Shown one piece after another: positions 37,483-52,400 of a DNA stretch of 64,000 nt (position 1 is its first letter; each line of letters begins with the position of its first letter). This stretch comes from Archegozetes longisetosus (Eukaryota; Arthropoda; Arachnida; Sarcoptiformes; Trhypochthoniidae): assembly GCA_018873245.2 (NCBI GenBank), contig JAEMBT020000006.1, positions 13,486,387 to 13,550,386 of the forward strand. The letters run 5' to 3'. Both the position numbers and the translations under genes were made by a program. The notes under the pieces are model-generated. The model was given only the letters and a program-made list of their open reading frames with translations. It did not search any database and had not been told where the DNA came from.

Positions 37483-40400
37483 ATGGAAACAAACAATTCA
37501 GTAAGTGACAACAGTATTTATGGTGTTCTTCTGCAACAATGGAAAAAGAAGAACAATATATTTGATAATTTGTATTACAACTTAACAAAAGAAGATATAA
37601 GAGAGTTACTGGATCCATCTAATTATCCCGAATACGCTAATGAAAAGGCGACCAGAAATACTATTATTATAGTATTCTATTGTTCAATAGTATTAGTTTC
37701 ACTGTTTGGAAATCTTTTAGTTTGTTATGTGATATTCAAAAAGAAAAGGATGAGAACTGAGACAAATATTCTGATGGCAAACTTAACACTTTCTGATTTG
37801 ATGTAAATTTGATAACTTGTTTATCTCTGATATTTTATAATAAGAAATTTGTTGACTCATTGTTTCAGAATGACTGTCGTTAATATACCGTTTAATATCG
37901 CGCGACTTCTATTAGATGAGTGGCCATTCGGTTCAATCTTATGTATGTTTGTGCCATTGGTTCAGGTCACTTCTGTGTATGTATTATTGCTTATCGATTA
38001 CATTTTCATTATCTCATTCAATAAGTATATGTTTCAAATCAATCACTTTATTTCCAAAATGTTTTGATTTTCTGTCGGGTCAGCAACTTATAAACTATAT
38101 TGAATGCACTCAACTTTAATAGTTTAAAATTTTTAAGTATTTTTTGAATATATTAGGTTGTCCGGATCAAAACTTGTTTTTTTATTTTTTTAATATCTCA
38201 AAAATTAGTGAACAGATTCAAATGAAATTTTAGTACATCATTCCTGATTAGTTAAGGTATTCACCCTCATTCTCAATGACCCGTTCCCATCGATCTTCAT
38301 GGATGTCCGTTACAGTCCTGTTGAGGAGGACTCCCGAATTTGATGAAAACTCGTTGTTCATAGTCAGTAACTGATTTCTGGAGCTCTGGACGATTCATTT
38401 TTTCACTCAAATTAAATTCAATGTTTTTTCTATATTTAATAAGTATTCAACTAAATAATTACAAGATGGCACTGAAAAATAATGAGTACTTTAAAAGTTA
38501 TAGCCCAAAATGTAATACAACTTTTGATCCGGACAACCTAATATTTTGTCATCTCAGAAAGTCTAAAGTATCATAAAGTTTAAAAAACTGGCATAAAAGT
38601 TTTTTTTGTTCAATAATACTGAGTCGTGTGTCATTTTAAATCAGGCAAAGATACAATGATATTGTCTCGGGAAACTGAATTTAATGATTCAGAGAATCAA
38701 TTTGTTCATGATTTATATTTATTCTATTTGGCTTTAACTAAAATGGTCAGCGCCATATAAAAACTTATTTTTATAGTAAGTGAAGATCTATTTGCGATCT
38801 ATTTATCAAGTCTATCTTAATGTGAGTTGCATTATAGAGCAGAACTGCAATCTTCACAGATCGAGTTTTAGTATTCTATTTGAATGCATTATTTAATAAC
38901 AACAATTCGAATATTTCGTAATTATATGAGAAGTGATTTACGCATTGGATAGTTATCAAACTTTTTATTGAATTCAATTTTGCTTTTTTTTCTAATCATT
39001 ACACTCAGTCAATTTAAGTGTTTATATGGTATGATTAGTTGTAAAGACAAAAAATGTTTATCCTACAAACGTTTCCAAAATTATTCAGTCGAACAATTTA
39101 GCTTAAGAGATACTGATTGGAGCCAATTTGGCCGGAGTAGAGTTTCAGTAATATTTTCAGATCCGTATTGTACATGAAAACTTTGCAAACGAGATTAGCT
39201 CAAATCTTAATTGTGTTAAACACATTTCAAGACCTTGCAGATTCAATAAATCATATTCTTTTAGAAATATACTTAAGACCAGTAAAACTATCGAAATAAG
39301 AGATGAATCTTCAATACAATCAGATTCAATTTTGGAAAGCTTTTGAAAATTTGATTCTTTCTAAATCATAATACCTCTTCAACTTTGAGTCAGTTCTCAT
39401 AAAATTAGTCTACAAATAATATTAGGTTGTCAAGAAATTAATGTCGTATATTTTAAGAGATGAAAAAAATATTTTATCGAAAATCAAATGTAGTTTAATC
39501 AATTATATAATTCCCCTCATTATCTATGATAGCCAGACTATCAATTTTCGAAGATCTTGTCTCGGGTCGGATCCGACGAGGGTTTTTAACGCTTCGTTGC
39601 CGATTTCGATATGACGACCCCTACCGGCCCTATCTTTGAGAATGAGGTCTCCAGAACGGAATCTGGCAAACCATCGTTGATATTTGCGAACATCCAAAAC
39701 ATTTCCATAAATTTCGCAAATATTCTTCATAACAACAGTGGCATTGTATCCTTTTTTGAACTCATAAAGCATTATATGGCGAATATGAATCACATTCAGT
39801 CATTTTTAAGCAATAATGACGGGACGTTTCCTGATTAATTACAAACAATATCTTAATTTGATAATGTCTTTAATTAATCGTTTAAAACAAAATTTGCAAG
39901 TTATAATTTAAATAAGCCCCTTAAAATTACGACATTAATTTCTCGACAACCTAATATAATGGTTGTCTCACAAGATTGAAAAGTAAATATCGAATTCGAC
40001 ATACCCGGATTAAGTTATTTAGATTTTGCGATCAGTTCTACATTACTAAATGACACAAATTTGTTTCATTTGTTTATAGCTAAATAGTATTTCAACGTTT
40101 TCAGCGCCAAAATGATAAACATATTTTGTATGTAAACTGTTCATTTAATTGCTTACAGGTTACAACTTTGATAAACATAGAATTGTACCAAATTTTAGTG
40201 TATTTAACATATTTTAGAAGTATTGATAACTTTTGATCAGAAATGTCGTCAACTGATCTTATATGTGAGCACTGATTTAATTGGTTGGTTGGTAGCTTAG
40301 TATTTATTAAATCTTTCAATTTCTTCAATTGTAAAGAATATACACATTATCTGCACGTCAATCGGTTTTATCTTTGAATTAAAAATGTGTTTTGTTCATA

Positions 40401-43400
40401 CACTGACTTCATTAAAATAGTATTATATGAATATTTTTTTAAAGAAGAATATTAGGCTTAAGATTATGGGCACAAAAAGCACTGAAGACTTCTTCTAACT
40501 TGAAAGGCGATCTTCAGGGTTACACTTCGAAATTTCGAAAAATAAAGTTTCGAAAACCCTGTTTTGAAGCCCTAATAATCGATAAACCCCATTTTGTTTT
40601 TATAAGGATATTAATTTCAGATCTCTATTAAGAAACCAATGGATTGGTAGTAAAAAATAGTAACACTGATGTAATTGTGTTCATTAAAATGATTAGCATA
40701 TTTGTTATCAATTAAACTCAATCTGGCTTTACATCCTTTAGTTTTGTACTCATAATGATCTCTATTTTGTAGGTTTTAATTCTATAAACATCGAATTATT
40801 GTGAACTGCAGATATAGAACTGCAATCATTATTAATTAAATAAACTCAATTACTCATAATTTATTCTAGAAAACATTAATAAATAGAAAATTTTTTGCGG
40901 AAGGATGTCTATTAATGAATGGAAGACTTAAAGCTTTTATTATCTTTAAAACTCTGTCTGCTAATCCCTTAATCTATTGGAGTTCCTCTGCAATTTGATA
41001 ATGGTGAAAACAAGTTTATTCCACAAATAAGGCTTATTTATTAATTTAATGTTCAATTTTAATCTATTTGATATTTTAAAATATTTAGTTTCAAATTTAG
41101 CTTATTTTAGTTTAGAAAATCGGATTCTCTTTTCTGGTATAAAGTTTAGAAACAGGGTTTTCGAAACTTTACTTTTCGAAACTTCGAAGTGATCTCGATC
41201 TCAGTACTAATAGTTTAGAACTAATCCTACTTCTGATATCCTTATCAAGCTTTTAGCTTTACTTTTGTACAGATTAATATGGATGAGATAGCACTGATAA
41301 TCATTTGTAAAGTATACGAATCGTTCAAATGTTATTATGTTATTGTATTTGTATTTGAAACCTGAATACTTCCGCAATGACTCATCAACTACTTATCTCT
41401 ATTATTTTGCCATTTGTTAAGAGTTGAATAATCAAATGAAATCAAAACTGATATGTGTATATGTCTTAATGTATACCTCTTGGTATTTATTTCTAAACTT
41501 AAGGCTCATCTTCAAAAAATATATTCATATGGTGTTCTTCAATCATAAGACAAATGGTATGATTAAAAGACATTATATGATACGTTGTAAGCAGTAACGA
41601 CTTACAACTTCATGTATAAAAATGAGAAAAACGCGTCCAAACTACACTTAAATCATTCATTTTGAGCAAGAAGGATCATTGAATATCAAATTACTATTAA
41701 AAGTTTAAGCAAATCAATGTAGGGTTTATATCAAAGTTTATACAGTCTTGGGATTTATTTTGAGACACTGTATGCAACATCTCATATAAATTATATTAAC
41801 AGCAAAAAAGTATGCTGAATAATAGAAACTCGATTCTGATTTATTAAGAATGCAATATTATTGCGGTATCTGACAAAATATCGCACGACAACATTACATA
41901 TCTTTGCATGCGAATTTTTTCGTGCGACATTTTGTATATGATATTTATCTCGGAAATAATTTTTGACATTTTTTAGATATTATAATTGATTTTCTTTAAT
42001 AATTAAATTATTGTAAAGATCTCTATAAGTTTTTGATCTTGTTCAGTTGTTTCTCGTTTTTCATTCTTTTCTTTTATTCCATCGTGGATAGGACTCCGGT
42101 TTTGCAGGCAGTTGCTCAGAGAGTTTCTATTTGCCAACTTTATCCCCAAAATCAGTATTTTAATGTAAATACTGCTTGAGATAGTGCGTAGTGTATAATA
42201 GTGTGTAGTTATTTAATTGTTTAATCATGTACTTTATTAATTACAGGACTTGATAAAAGTTGGTGATCATGTGTAATGATAGTTCAAGAAGCGCTCGCCC
42301 AAGAAGTTGTTCCAACAAAAGATATCGAAAGAGGGCTGGTGTATATCTTCAGATGAGTGGTTTGAAAATAATGTCGATTATCACCATGGGTCAGTTGATA
42401 GTGATACTCAAATCACTCATCTGACGATGTACAGCAGCCTTCATTTGATATCTTTTTCTGGAACAACTTCTTAAGTGGACGCTTCTTGAGCTATCGTTAC
42501 AACACGAAATAGTGTCACTTTAATATAACCTAAAGGTTTTTGGGGCTTTTATGCACGCATTTAGAGATTTTTAAGACAGGGATTTCCGCTACCTGTAAAA
42601 CCGAAATCTTACCCAGTAGTGTTGTGAATTAGAAAATAGTTACCTACTCTTCTGACTGTTTCATGACCACAACCGACTTCTCTAGCTATTTCATGCAAGA
42701 TTTTGTTCTATCCTAATCTTTAGACAATTCGAGCTCTTTGATTGAGCTCTAAAGTCATATTATTTATAAAAATAAATTTAATACATACTTTTTGTTAATT
42801 TCCAAGATTGTACAGTTACTTGGATTAGAAATTGAGTTTTAAAATACATACTTTCACGTACAGAGAGTGAAGGTTTTTAATTTAGTAAAAATTAAAATTT
42901 GGTGACCTATTAGACAAACTTTTATCAACCAGTTCTGAATTTTATTAATGAGTTCAATTTAGCGTACGATATGTTGTATAGAAAAGGCTGCATTACCTTC
43001 AACCAAGCTTACCACCCGTCCGATTGACAGATGAGATCTCCAACCGGACTACACAATGTCCGGTTTTGCCTCAAGCGATTAATGAAAACCTATTATATTG
43101 AACGCGTGATTAGTATTATGAATAATTCGTATTCAAAAGATAGATCATTGACACAAAATCTTAAGGCAGAAATTTTTGTAGGAGTTAATTTTGACTTGGA
43201 ACGTTCTCAATTCCATGATTTTGTGAAAATAATGGTAAAATACTAAAAATACTAAAAGCTGCAAAATCTAACACCAAACACATCTTTAAATTGACTAAAA
43301 AATTGTATTGTACCTAATAATTGAATTAAAAATTTATTTGAAAATACTAAAGGGGGACCCTTATAGGTTTTTAATCCGGTTTTGGTTCAAATAAAAGATG

Positions 43401-46400
43401 GTAAGCTTGCCTTCAACTCTCAGTTTCTAATGCAAGTAACTGTAAACAATTGACTCATAATTTTAGTTAGTATAGCATAAGTCATAGAAAGGTACACTTA
43501 ACACACTCTTGGGTTGCATAATTGAAGGACCCAATGCAAAAGAAAGGTATCTCTTTTATAGACTACTAATAATTAAGGGTCTGGTTTGAAACCCCAACAA
43601 TCAAAATCCCGATATGTTAAAATTCAGACAGGTTATAATCCCGACAGGTTAAAATTCCGAAATGTTGAAATCCCGACAGCCTAGAATTCAAACGTGTAAA
43701 CTCATTTAAAAACAATTTTATTAAAAATGCATTTCAAATAGAAATAAAATAAAAAATAAATGAAATAAATAAATTCCGTTTTACTAAAAACAAACATTAT
43801 GAGCTATACCGCAAAGAATGCCATATTACTATAATTTGGCCGATTGTTGATAACTGTCATAATTCTTTTTCCCGATCAGCGAGTCTTTTTTGTGAAAGTC
43901 GTTTTTCAAAAGTATATTGACTAGAAAAGTATTAATTATAATATTACAGTCTGAAATTTTAATTTGAATAGAGGTCAACAAGTGATAATTGTAGGGATTA
44001 TAACCTGTCGGGATCTTGACCGTATTCCAGTAATTAAAGGTCTAAAAGAACGGGTCAGTATGACATCTATTGCTTTATTTTGATTATCATTCAATGGATA
44101 TTAGAAGTAGAGGTTAACAATTTTAGGTCGCATTTTAGATCTGCAGGCTGCTTAGAATAAAATGTTCTGTTTAATGGAATAGTTTCAAAACATGTTTTAT
44201 ATTCCTTAGAGTTTGATTGTAATAATTCACACAACTCTTTACAATAAAACTTTAAAATATTATTTTCAGTGATAGTAATAACTTAAATAAATTTAAATTG
44301 TTAATTATCTATTGCTTTATGTAATTTAATACATTAAAGAAATATGTACTTTAAAAATATGCTTGCAGAAGAAACGTTATCAGATAAGCGTTATCGTAGA
44401 AGCGGTTCTTAAAGCTTAATCAAATAATACTGAAACTCTGCAACAATGCAAGCAAAACCGATATAAATATGATTTCTCTATCGTCATCAACTGATCAGTG
44501 ACCAAAGATGATAACGAAATCATGTTTATATTGGTTTTGCTTCTATTTTTTTAGTTTCAGGATGATTTGATTAAGCTTTAAAAACGCGTCTTCAGCTAAA
44601 GTAGCGATATTGATAGTGGTAGTGATGGCAGTAGTGTCCACCTAAAGACTTTATTTGAAAATAATCTCGAAATCTCCGATTGCAGATATGCAGATTGTAC
44701 CTGCGATAACTATATACAAATTATCCCTGACTAGGGATTTTTCATTCAGGGGTTTACTGCAGCCTGCAGATTAAATATGCGTCCCAATTTTATTCATCGT
44801 TTCATTCATTTTGTTCGATCAATTAATAAGCTTTAACAAATTAACTGATTTTATTTTCTATTTTACGATTTTTTGTGAAAAATGTGATATTATATAAATC
44901 GAATTGTCTCATAAGTGTTTTACTTTCTCCATAGTTCTAGTCTTAGATGAATGTATAAACAAATTATATAATAGATGTCATAGCAAACTATTTCAAATGT
45001 ATTGAATAAAAGCTTTGTACCTCTTTATCTCAGAAAAACAGAGATATCTTTCTTTTACATTGGGTCCTTCAATTGGACAATTTGTGTTTGAACAGGCCCC
45101 TAGAGTTTGAACGATTGGAAAGAAGAAATCGCTAAAATATGGGATGAACTGAATTCTAATTTCCTGACTTGTTTTGTAGAATCTCTGTCGCGATGCATTC
45201 GAGACTGTATTGCCGCTAATGGCAGTAAAATCAAATATTGATTTACTATCGATTTAAAGTTTTGTTTAGATCTAATAAGCAAAAAAACTTTCTTTAATTT
45301 TAACCACGGGTTTTAATTTTAACTTTATATTTCCTCAAATATAATGTTCAGTACTTTTTTCTGAACAATCAATGAGTTAAAAATCTTTTGATCTATATTT
45401 AGGAATAGATTTCTATTGAAACTCAAACATAACTACAGTTTGCCATAATAAGCATTATCAGTAATCCGTTAGATTAAAAGTAATTAGCAGAACTTATTAG
45501 TACTTCTTTTGTAAGTAATGGTATTCATTATTTAGAGTACTGACAGTAATCTTTATTTTCATGACATACAACTCTGTATATAATTTTGATTGTGCATCAG
45601 ATTATTTTAGCTGACTTCTCAATACCTACTTTCTCCAAATATGGGTAAAAGTTTACAAACCTTTAGTTTAGTTTTAAGAAACACTTCGCAGGAAATAATT
45701 AGATGCCGCAAACATAGTTTGTTTGTGTTTACACCACTTCTAAAAGTTTAAAAGTATCGTACTATAAATCTAGTTAAAAATCAGCGAAAACTTCTTTTAA
45801 GTATATTTTCCGTAATGTGAAGTAAAACTCTGATGCACAATCAAAATTATATACAGAACTGTTGGTATCCATTTGGTAAAAGAAAATTTTTTTGTATAAG
45901 AGATAGACTTCTGTGTCTCGTGGACTATCAAAACTCATGATTAAAGTCTACGAAATATAAAACTCAAACCCATTTACAAGACTTCGACTATCATGAATCG
46001 TGTAGGAAGAAAGATGATAAGACAATATGGGGAGAGTGCGATTTCAAGTATTAGTTAAAGTACCTCACATATTGAACAGTTTAATGTTCTTTGCATTTGT
46101 TATATCAATTGAAATATTCTAAGTTTTGACAGAAAAAGTTCTCAGTATTGCTAACAACGATTTGAGATAATAACTTATGAGAAAGAGTTTTCCAGAATTA
46201 AGTTCATTATAAATCAATACATTCTAATTGACAATGAAAGCATCTGAAAAGTGGACAAATTCTTGATAATTAATTTGGTTTGCGTTAAGTTATGGTACGG
46301 TGAACAAGCTATTCATTTTGAAACTTTCTTCCACTCATTCGGATGAAAAGGCATTGATTTCATTCGTTCTGTAAAAATAGTGATAATTTTATATTCAATC

Positions 46401-49400
46401 ATCAAATGTGATCATGGTTACCACAAGGCATCCTGATGTCTCAGGGGTACTGAGTTACAAGTTTTGTTCTGTAGATCTATACAAATAAAACCAATTCTGT
46501 ATTTGTGTATTTATACCTGTCTATAACTGAAGGTCTACTGATCGCATCGCCTAAAAAGTGGTATTGTTGCTTCCCGTTGATGTACTTTAATTACCAAAAC
46601 AGTGATCACTGGCCACTTCGGTAATTGAAAACTAATTTTTAGAGACTCACCTTAAGACAAAACATTGTTTTTGTTGATTTACAAAATAACAAAGTTTACA
46701 TTAAGAAAATTTTAATATCTTTATAATCTCATTCAAATCAAATCATTTTTATGTCTGAATCTCGTGAATAATAGATCAAAGGTTTTAGTTTGAAAGACTT
46801 TACACAACTTTTATGATACAAATGGTATTGACTGATATCAAAATTAAAGTTTGAATCAATTTTTGAACACTCAAATAGTATTATAGAACTAAATGAGATG
46901 CATAAAACATAAACTACAAAAACCAATCGGCCAATGCTCTAGAGAATTAATCACTAGCCTTTTAGTGACAATAGATCAGAAAATTTGACACATCAATCTA
47001 AGTCCATTAAAAAAATTCGATAAAATCAAATCTATTTTTAATTTGAAATTTACTGAAATTAAAATTTTATTTATTTGAAGATTCGATGCTTAACATTGCT
47101 TTTATAATATTAATAATTCATTTCAACTTCAGACTTTATCGAACAAAATGAAATTATATAAATATTTTCAAGCTTGGTGTTTGATAATATTCTTGTATTT
47201 ATTTTTAGGTATCAGGACTGCGTTTACAAAGGATTAATAATATCAATGATAATAGCATGACTTAAATTAGTATATAGCTCTTAAAAACAGCATGATTACA
47301 ATCTGAAATCAATTTGTTTATTTCATTATGAAGACTTTTTAAGTTAAAGAAAATAATTTGGATTTTCAATTAAAGGGCCAAAAGTATTAAAGTTATCCGG
47401 TATTTCAAGAGCCAGAGAAAATCTATCAAAGGGGTAGGATCCGGTCGGCGGATTGGCGATCACTGCCTTAGAGTGAAGTGCATGACAAGCTAATGTTGCA
47501 ACCAGTTTTGATTTGACTACACTATTTCGAAAGTTAATGTTCAGTAATGCACTATAAGCTCGAAAGTGAAACTTACAGTAAAAAGAAAATATGAGTAAGC
47601 AATATTTCTGCAAAATTGGTTTTTGAATTGGTTTCTCATAATTTCCATCCGATATGTGTTTCATTTTACAGTAGAGGCTGAAGCTAAGTGAATATTCGAA
47701 TAGATTCAGTTCCACATTACATTTATTCATTTGAAATTTCTATATCTGAAAAAGTCAGAAAATTTGTTTGTCAAAATTTTTATGATTTGAATTCTTTAAA
47801 AGAATCCAAATATTTAAAGTTTGATGCATAGGCATATGTCGCTAAAAGTATGTCGAGAATATATTCAAAAGAAATTCTACAGAAATCTCATAAAACATTT
47901 TTATTGTATTTTTTATTCAAATGACTTATTTGGATGTGAACATTCGAACTTGAATTTATTGTAAAAGTTTATGAACCCAAATATTAACATTGACTTATGC
48001 AATAACTAAATAAAATATCTTTGAAATTCATTTATTTGCAATTTGATAGTCGAATTTCTCGAAGTATCGAAAGTTTTTACTTTCATTTTATAAGTTTTTT
48101 TATAATTTTCTGCATAAATCCAAACAAATTGCCGAAAATGTGAATTGAATTTCAGAATTAAAAAACCACCGAAATATTGATGTTAAAGTAAGTCATTTGT
48201 GTTGCAAATTACGGCAAATACTTTACTTCAATATTTCGCTCAAAAGGAGAAAAGGTTTAGAAATTTTTTTCAGTACTTATTCTGATGAAGTTCAATCCGT
48301 AGTTATGATGCGATCAGGTTTCACTGTACTTTATCGAAAAAATTCCAATGTCTCATACACTTTGTATGCATAGTACACGAGATATGAATTTAATCAGTTC
48401 TAACGAGTAGAGCTGTGATTTTTCGGTGATAACAGTTCTTTTCCTTCAATTATTATCTTCGGTAATTATCAAAACTCGTTCAATTTATGTATTGTAAATT
48501 ATTAAAAATCTAAAAGACATAAATTGAACGAGTTTTGATGATAAAAATTGAAGAAAAAGAACAGTTTTCATCGAAAAATCACAACTCTACTAATCGGTAA
48601 ATTGCAGGCATCAGCTTTTTAACTGTTAAAACAAAAGCTTTAAAAATATATATAATTGATTTTTGTACGAATTAGTGTGTACTGGTTTTTAGTAATTGTT
48701 TCAAAATTAAAATATTTATAAAAGAAAATTACTCTAATAACATTTCAATTTATTCAACAAATCCAGTATTTGAACAAAGTATACATATGCTGTCGTGAAT
48801 ATATGGTTTTATAACATCTTTAAGTCAATTGAATATCACAATGCATGACAAAAAGAAGAGGTTCTACAAAATTTCTGTAGCAAAAAATTTGGAGTCGAAA
48901 CAGAAATACAAAAATAGATTTTAATTGAAAAGCAACTTTAGTATTTGTGTAGTTTATTGATTTCGAGATTATACGTCATTTATTAATGATTTACAAGCGT
49001 TCAAACAGACAAAAAAGGGATAATTAAGATTTCAGTATACAAATGTCATATCTGTTGAACTAAGATCATTTATCTAATTTAGTTTCACTGCTTTTGTTCA
49101 AACAATTCAATTCAATTGAATAGATAATTAAATAAATTGTTTGAAAACTGCACTTCAGTCAAACCGTCTACAGAATACATTTACACAACTTTGAAAAAAT
49201 CACTGCTTTCACTGTTTGGGTTAAGTAAGTCAATTATAATCAATCAATTTTTTAATTAAGTCGCTTTAGGAAAATTAGTCATAAAATGCATTTGAGATCT
49301 ATCTCTTTTCTATCCAAATGATTGATTGTATACTTAATGTATTTGAGTGCTTCGCTTTGCAATTAATTAAATTGAAACTTATGATCAAATCCAAAAGTTT

Positions 49401-52400
49401 TCTACTTTAAATTTGAAATCCATATCTCATTGTATTACTTTAATTAGTCGACTTTATAGACTAAATCTAGGCTTATTCGCGATAAATGCACTTTTTGGAC
49501 AAATGCTACTATGAATAAAGAAATGAAAATTTTCGATGAGTTGAGCGCCAAAATCAGGCGTCTTTAAGTCCAAGACTGACCCGTAGACCCTTTATGGCTA
49601 GAATTAATGTAGCTTTTGATTTTGATTTTATTTGACTTTCAAGTCACACTATTTTATTAAATATAAATAAAGTGGAAATTCTGCTCAATCTGTGAATTTA
49701 AGAGAACTTACCATTTAACTTCCTAAGTGGTCTAGTGGTTAGTGTACTGACCACAAGTAGAACAGGACCGGGTTCGTGTGCATACTTGTCAGTTTCTTAT
49801 CAAAATATTATTTTTGCCTCAATTTTTTTCATTCGGAAATTTGACTTACTACGCGTTTGCTTTAATATTGTTACAAACTATGCTCATATATCAATTAAAT
49901 TAGGATAAGATTAATAAAAATAAAAGCAGATCTATCTTGAATTTATAAATTATTACTCTTTTTTATTGATCTTATCCTAATTTAACTGAAGTATGAGTGT
50001 AGTTGGTAACAATATTAAAGTAAACGCGTAGTAAGTCAAATTTCCGAATGAAAAAGTTGAGGTAAAAATATTTTGATATTAAAAAGAAACTGACAAGTGT
50101 GTACATGAACCAGGTCGTGTTCTACTTGTGGTCAGTACACTAACCACTAGACCACTTAGGAAGTTAAATGGTAAGTTCTCTTAAATTCATAGTTTGAGCC
50201 GAATTCCCACTTTATTTATATTTAGTAAAATAGTATGACCTGAAGTCAAATAAAATCAAAATCAAAAGCTACATTAATCCTAGCCATAAGGGGTCTACTG
50301 GTCAGCCTCGGACTTAGACTCGCATCTAAATTTTCAAAAGATCTGTATAGAGGCTGTGGTTCTCCAGCCCTAACCTAATCCTCATCACTGCAGCTGTACT
50401 CCAAGGGATAGATCTCTCGGAAAAATAACAAATGATTTGAAATGAACCCACTAATATTGATGATGTTTTGTGACAAATTTACTTATTAAACAGATATTTC
50501 AATTTTGCTTCAAAATATGTTTCAATTTTGAAATTCTAATTAACTTATGAAAATGTATCCAAAATATTTCAGTAAGTTCTAGATTTAGGTTGTCTTAAGT
50601 GCATGGATCAACCACTTTAGTGAAAAAGAGTTTCGAATAGGTTTTTGTTTGTCTTAAAAGGCAAACCCTATTAGAGAAATAATTTGCTAGCGCATAAATA
50701 TTTGATATTTTGGGTCTCTAACTCGTAACTCATTAGTACGGAAAGTATGGAACTTAAGTCTACAAATAGAATGCTACTAGCTTTTATTCAATACTATTAG
50801 TACCTTATGAATATTGATGCCAAAAGAGCCTGAAGAAGTAACTGATTAATTTTACATTTGCATAAATCATTGTATGGCAATACATATTATTCAATAAATT
50901 TAGTGGTTTTCAAAACAAGTCCTCGGTTTCTATTTGTTACATTTTTGATCCTTAAAGTGCTCATTTTCGAACAGGATCACACTCTTCAAAACAAATAACA
51001 TTAATGTCATGTTTTGCAATCAGTTCTATCGTTCAATTGATTAACAAGTCAGCAATCAAATTGCCGAAAAACACAAATTCTAGTTAGAGTAGAATTAGGA
51101 AAGAATGACTACGTATTGAAAAATAGTAATTTATATTTAAAATTAAAGGAACATATCTCTGAATGTACATCAATTTCGAAATACAGTAGAACCTCGTTAT
51201 TTTGAGCCCGCTTCTACCAAAAAAATTTTGTTTAAAACAGCGAGTTTTCAAAATGACCGGTACATTGAAAAAAGTCTGAAATAAAAAGTTCGCTCAAAAT
51301 GCAATATTTGAATGATTAACACTAAAATTTTATTTAGATTGGAGTTCAAGTTCGAAGCTCGTCCACGAATTTCTAGAACCTGAACTGCTCAGCAGTATTA
51401 ATAATAATGATTTTTTGTGAAAATTTGGTGTGTTATTATATCTCGAAACTATTCAACAGATATTTCAAAATAAAGGGGTACACGATAATATAGACTGATG
51501 TTAAAATTGGTTCAAAATACTGAGTACTTTAAAATAAGAGGTTTTAAAATATCGTGTGTCTACTGTACCATTTGTCTAAATGATTTTTACGCCAAACTGA
51601 TCGAAAGAGAGACTAACATCCCACTACTATCTTAAACAATATTTCAATCTAACCAATTTTTAATTTCCATCAAAATAGTTACCTAAAACATTTGATAAAA
51701 TTTTCAATTATTTGTTGGATACACAATTAATGAGTTTAATATGAATATAAGTATAAATTGAAAACTAATATAATTATAAACAAATTAAATGGAAAATAGT
51801 TCTACATTATATCTAAACAGTGACAAACTTTTCTCAACTAATCGTTTGCCTGTACTACTATTTGCTATGTTATACGTCAAATCGGACACTTGGCTTAATA
51901 GTAGAACTCTGTTCGCGATACCTACATCTAATGGCTCATTCTTCCTCTTATTTTCTACATATGCAATCATTAAAGATATACTGAGAGAAAAGCCTTGAGA
52001 ATATGGTCATGTGACTCTCTTTTCAACTGTTCACTCCAACTTTCCCTTCTCGTGCATACAATTATATAAAAATGTGAGCATTAGGTAAAGTTTAACGTAG
52101 AGTATAAACGTTAAAAAATTATATAAATTCTCATATTCCATAATACGATAACTTATTCGTAAGCTTTTTCATGAGCTAATGTATTGAAAAAAAAACTCGT
52201 CTAATATTTTTATATAATTAGAGATATTTTATGAAAATTGATTCGTATACAAAATTTGGTCGTCAAATTTGAATTCAAAGTATAGAAAACCGCTTTTCTT
52301 GATTACAAATCTTTTGTGCCAAATCCGAAACTTAAGACTTATTAATAAGTGTTCAGGTATGGATCAGATCAAATCATCATCAGTTTTAAAATTGTGTTTA

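Larger units (their letters stand above)
49548..50334. repeat. ~790-bp palindrome carrying a tRNA-like sequence in each arm
   Basis: Arms of roughly 380 bp (about 49548-49925 and 49958-50334) are inverted copies with a small percentage of differences around a ~30-bp centre. Each arm includes the same tRNA-like module (plus strand at 49721-49792, minus strand at about 50093-50165). It lies in the 16-kb intron of the receptor gene. It could be two head-to-head SINE copies or an inverted duplication of one locus. Confidence 0.8.

Noticed and set aside
47344..47730. 128-codon minus-strand frame
   Set aside because: No recognisable domain. Part of it (near 47430-47465) resembles a hAT-type end (GATTGGCGATCACTG), but no partner end or TSD was found, so neither gene nor element is claimed.
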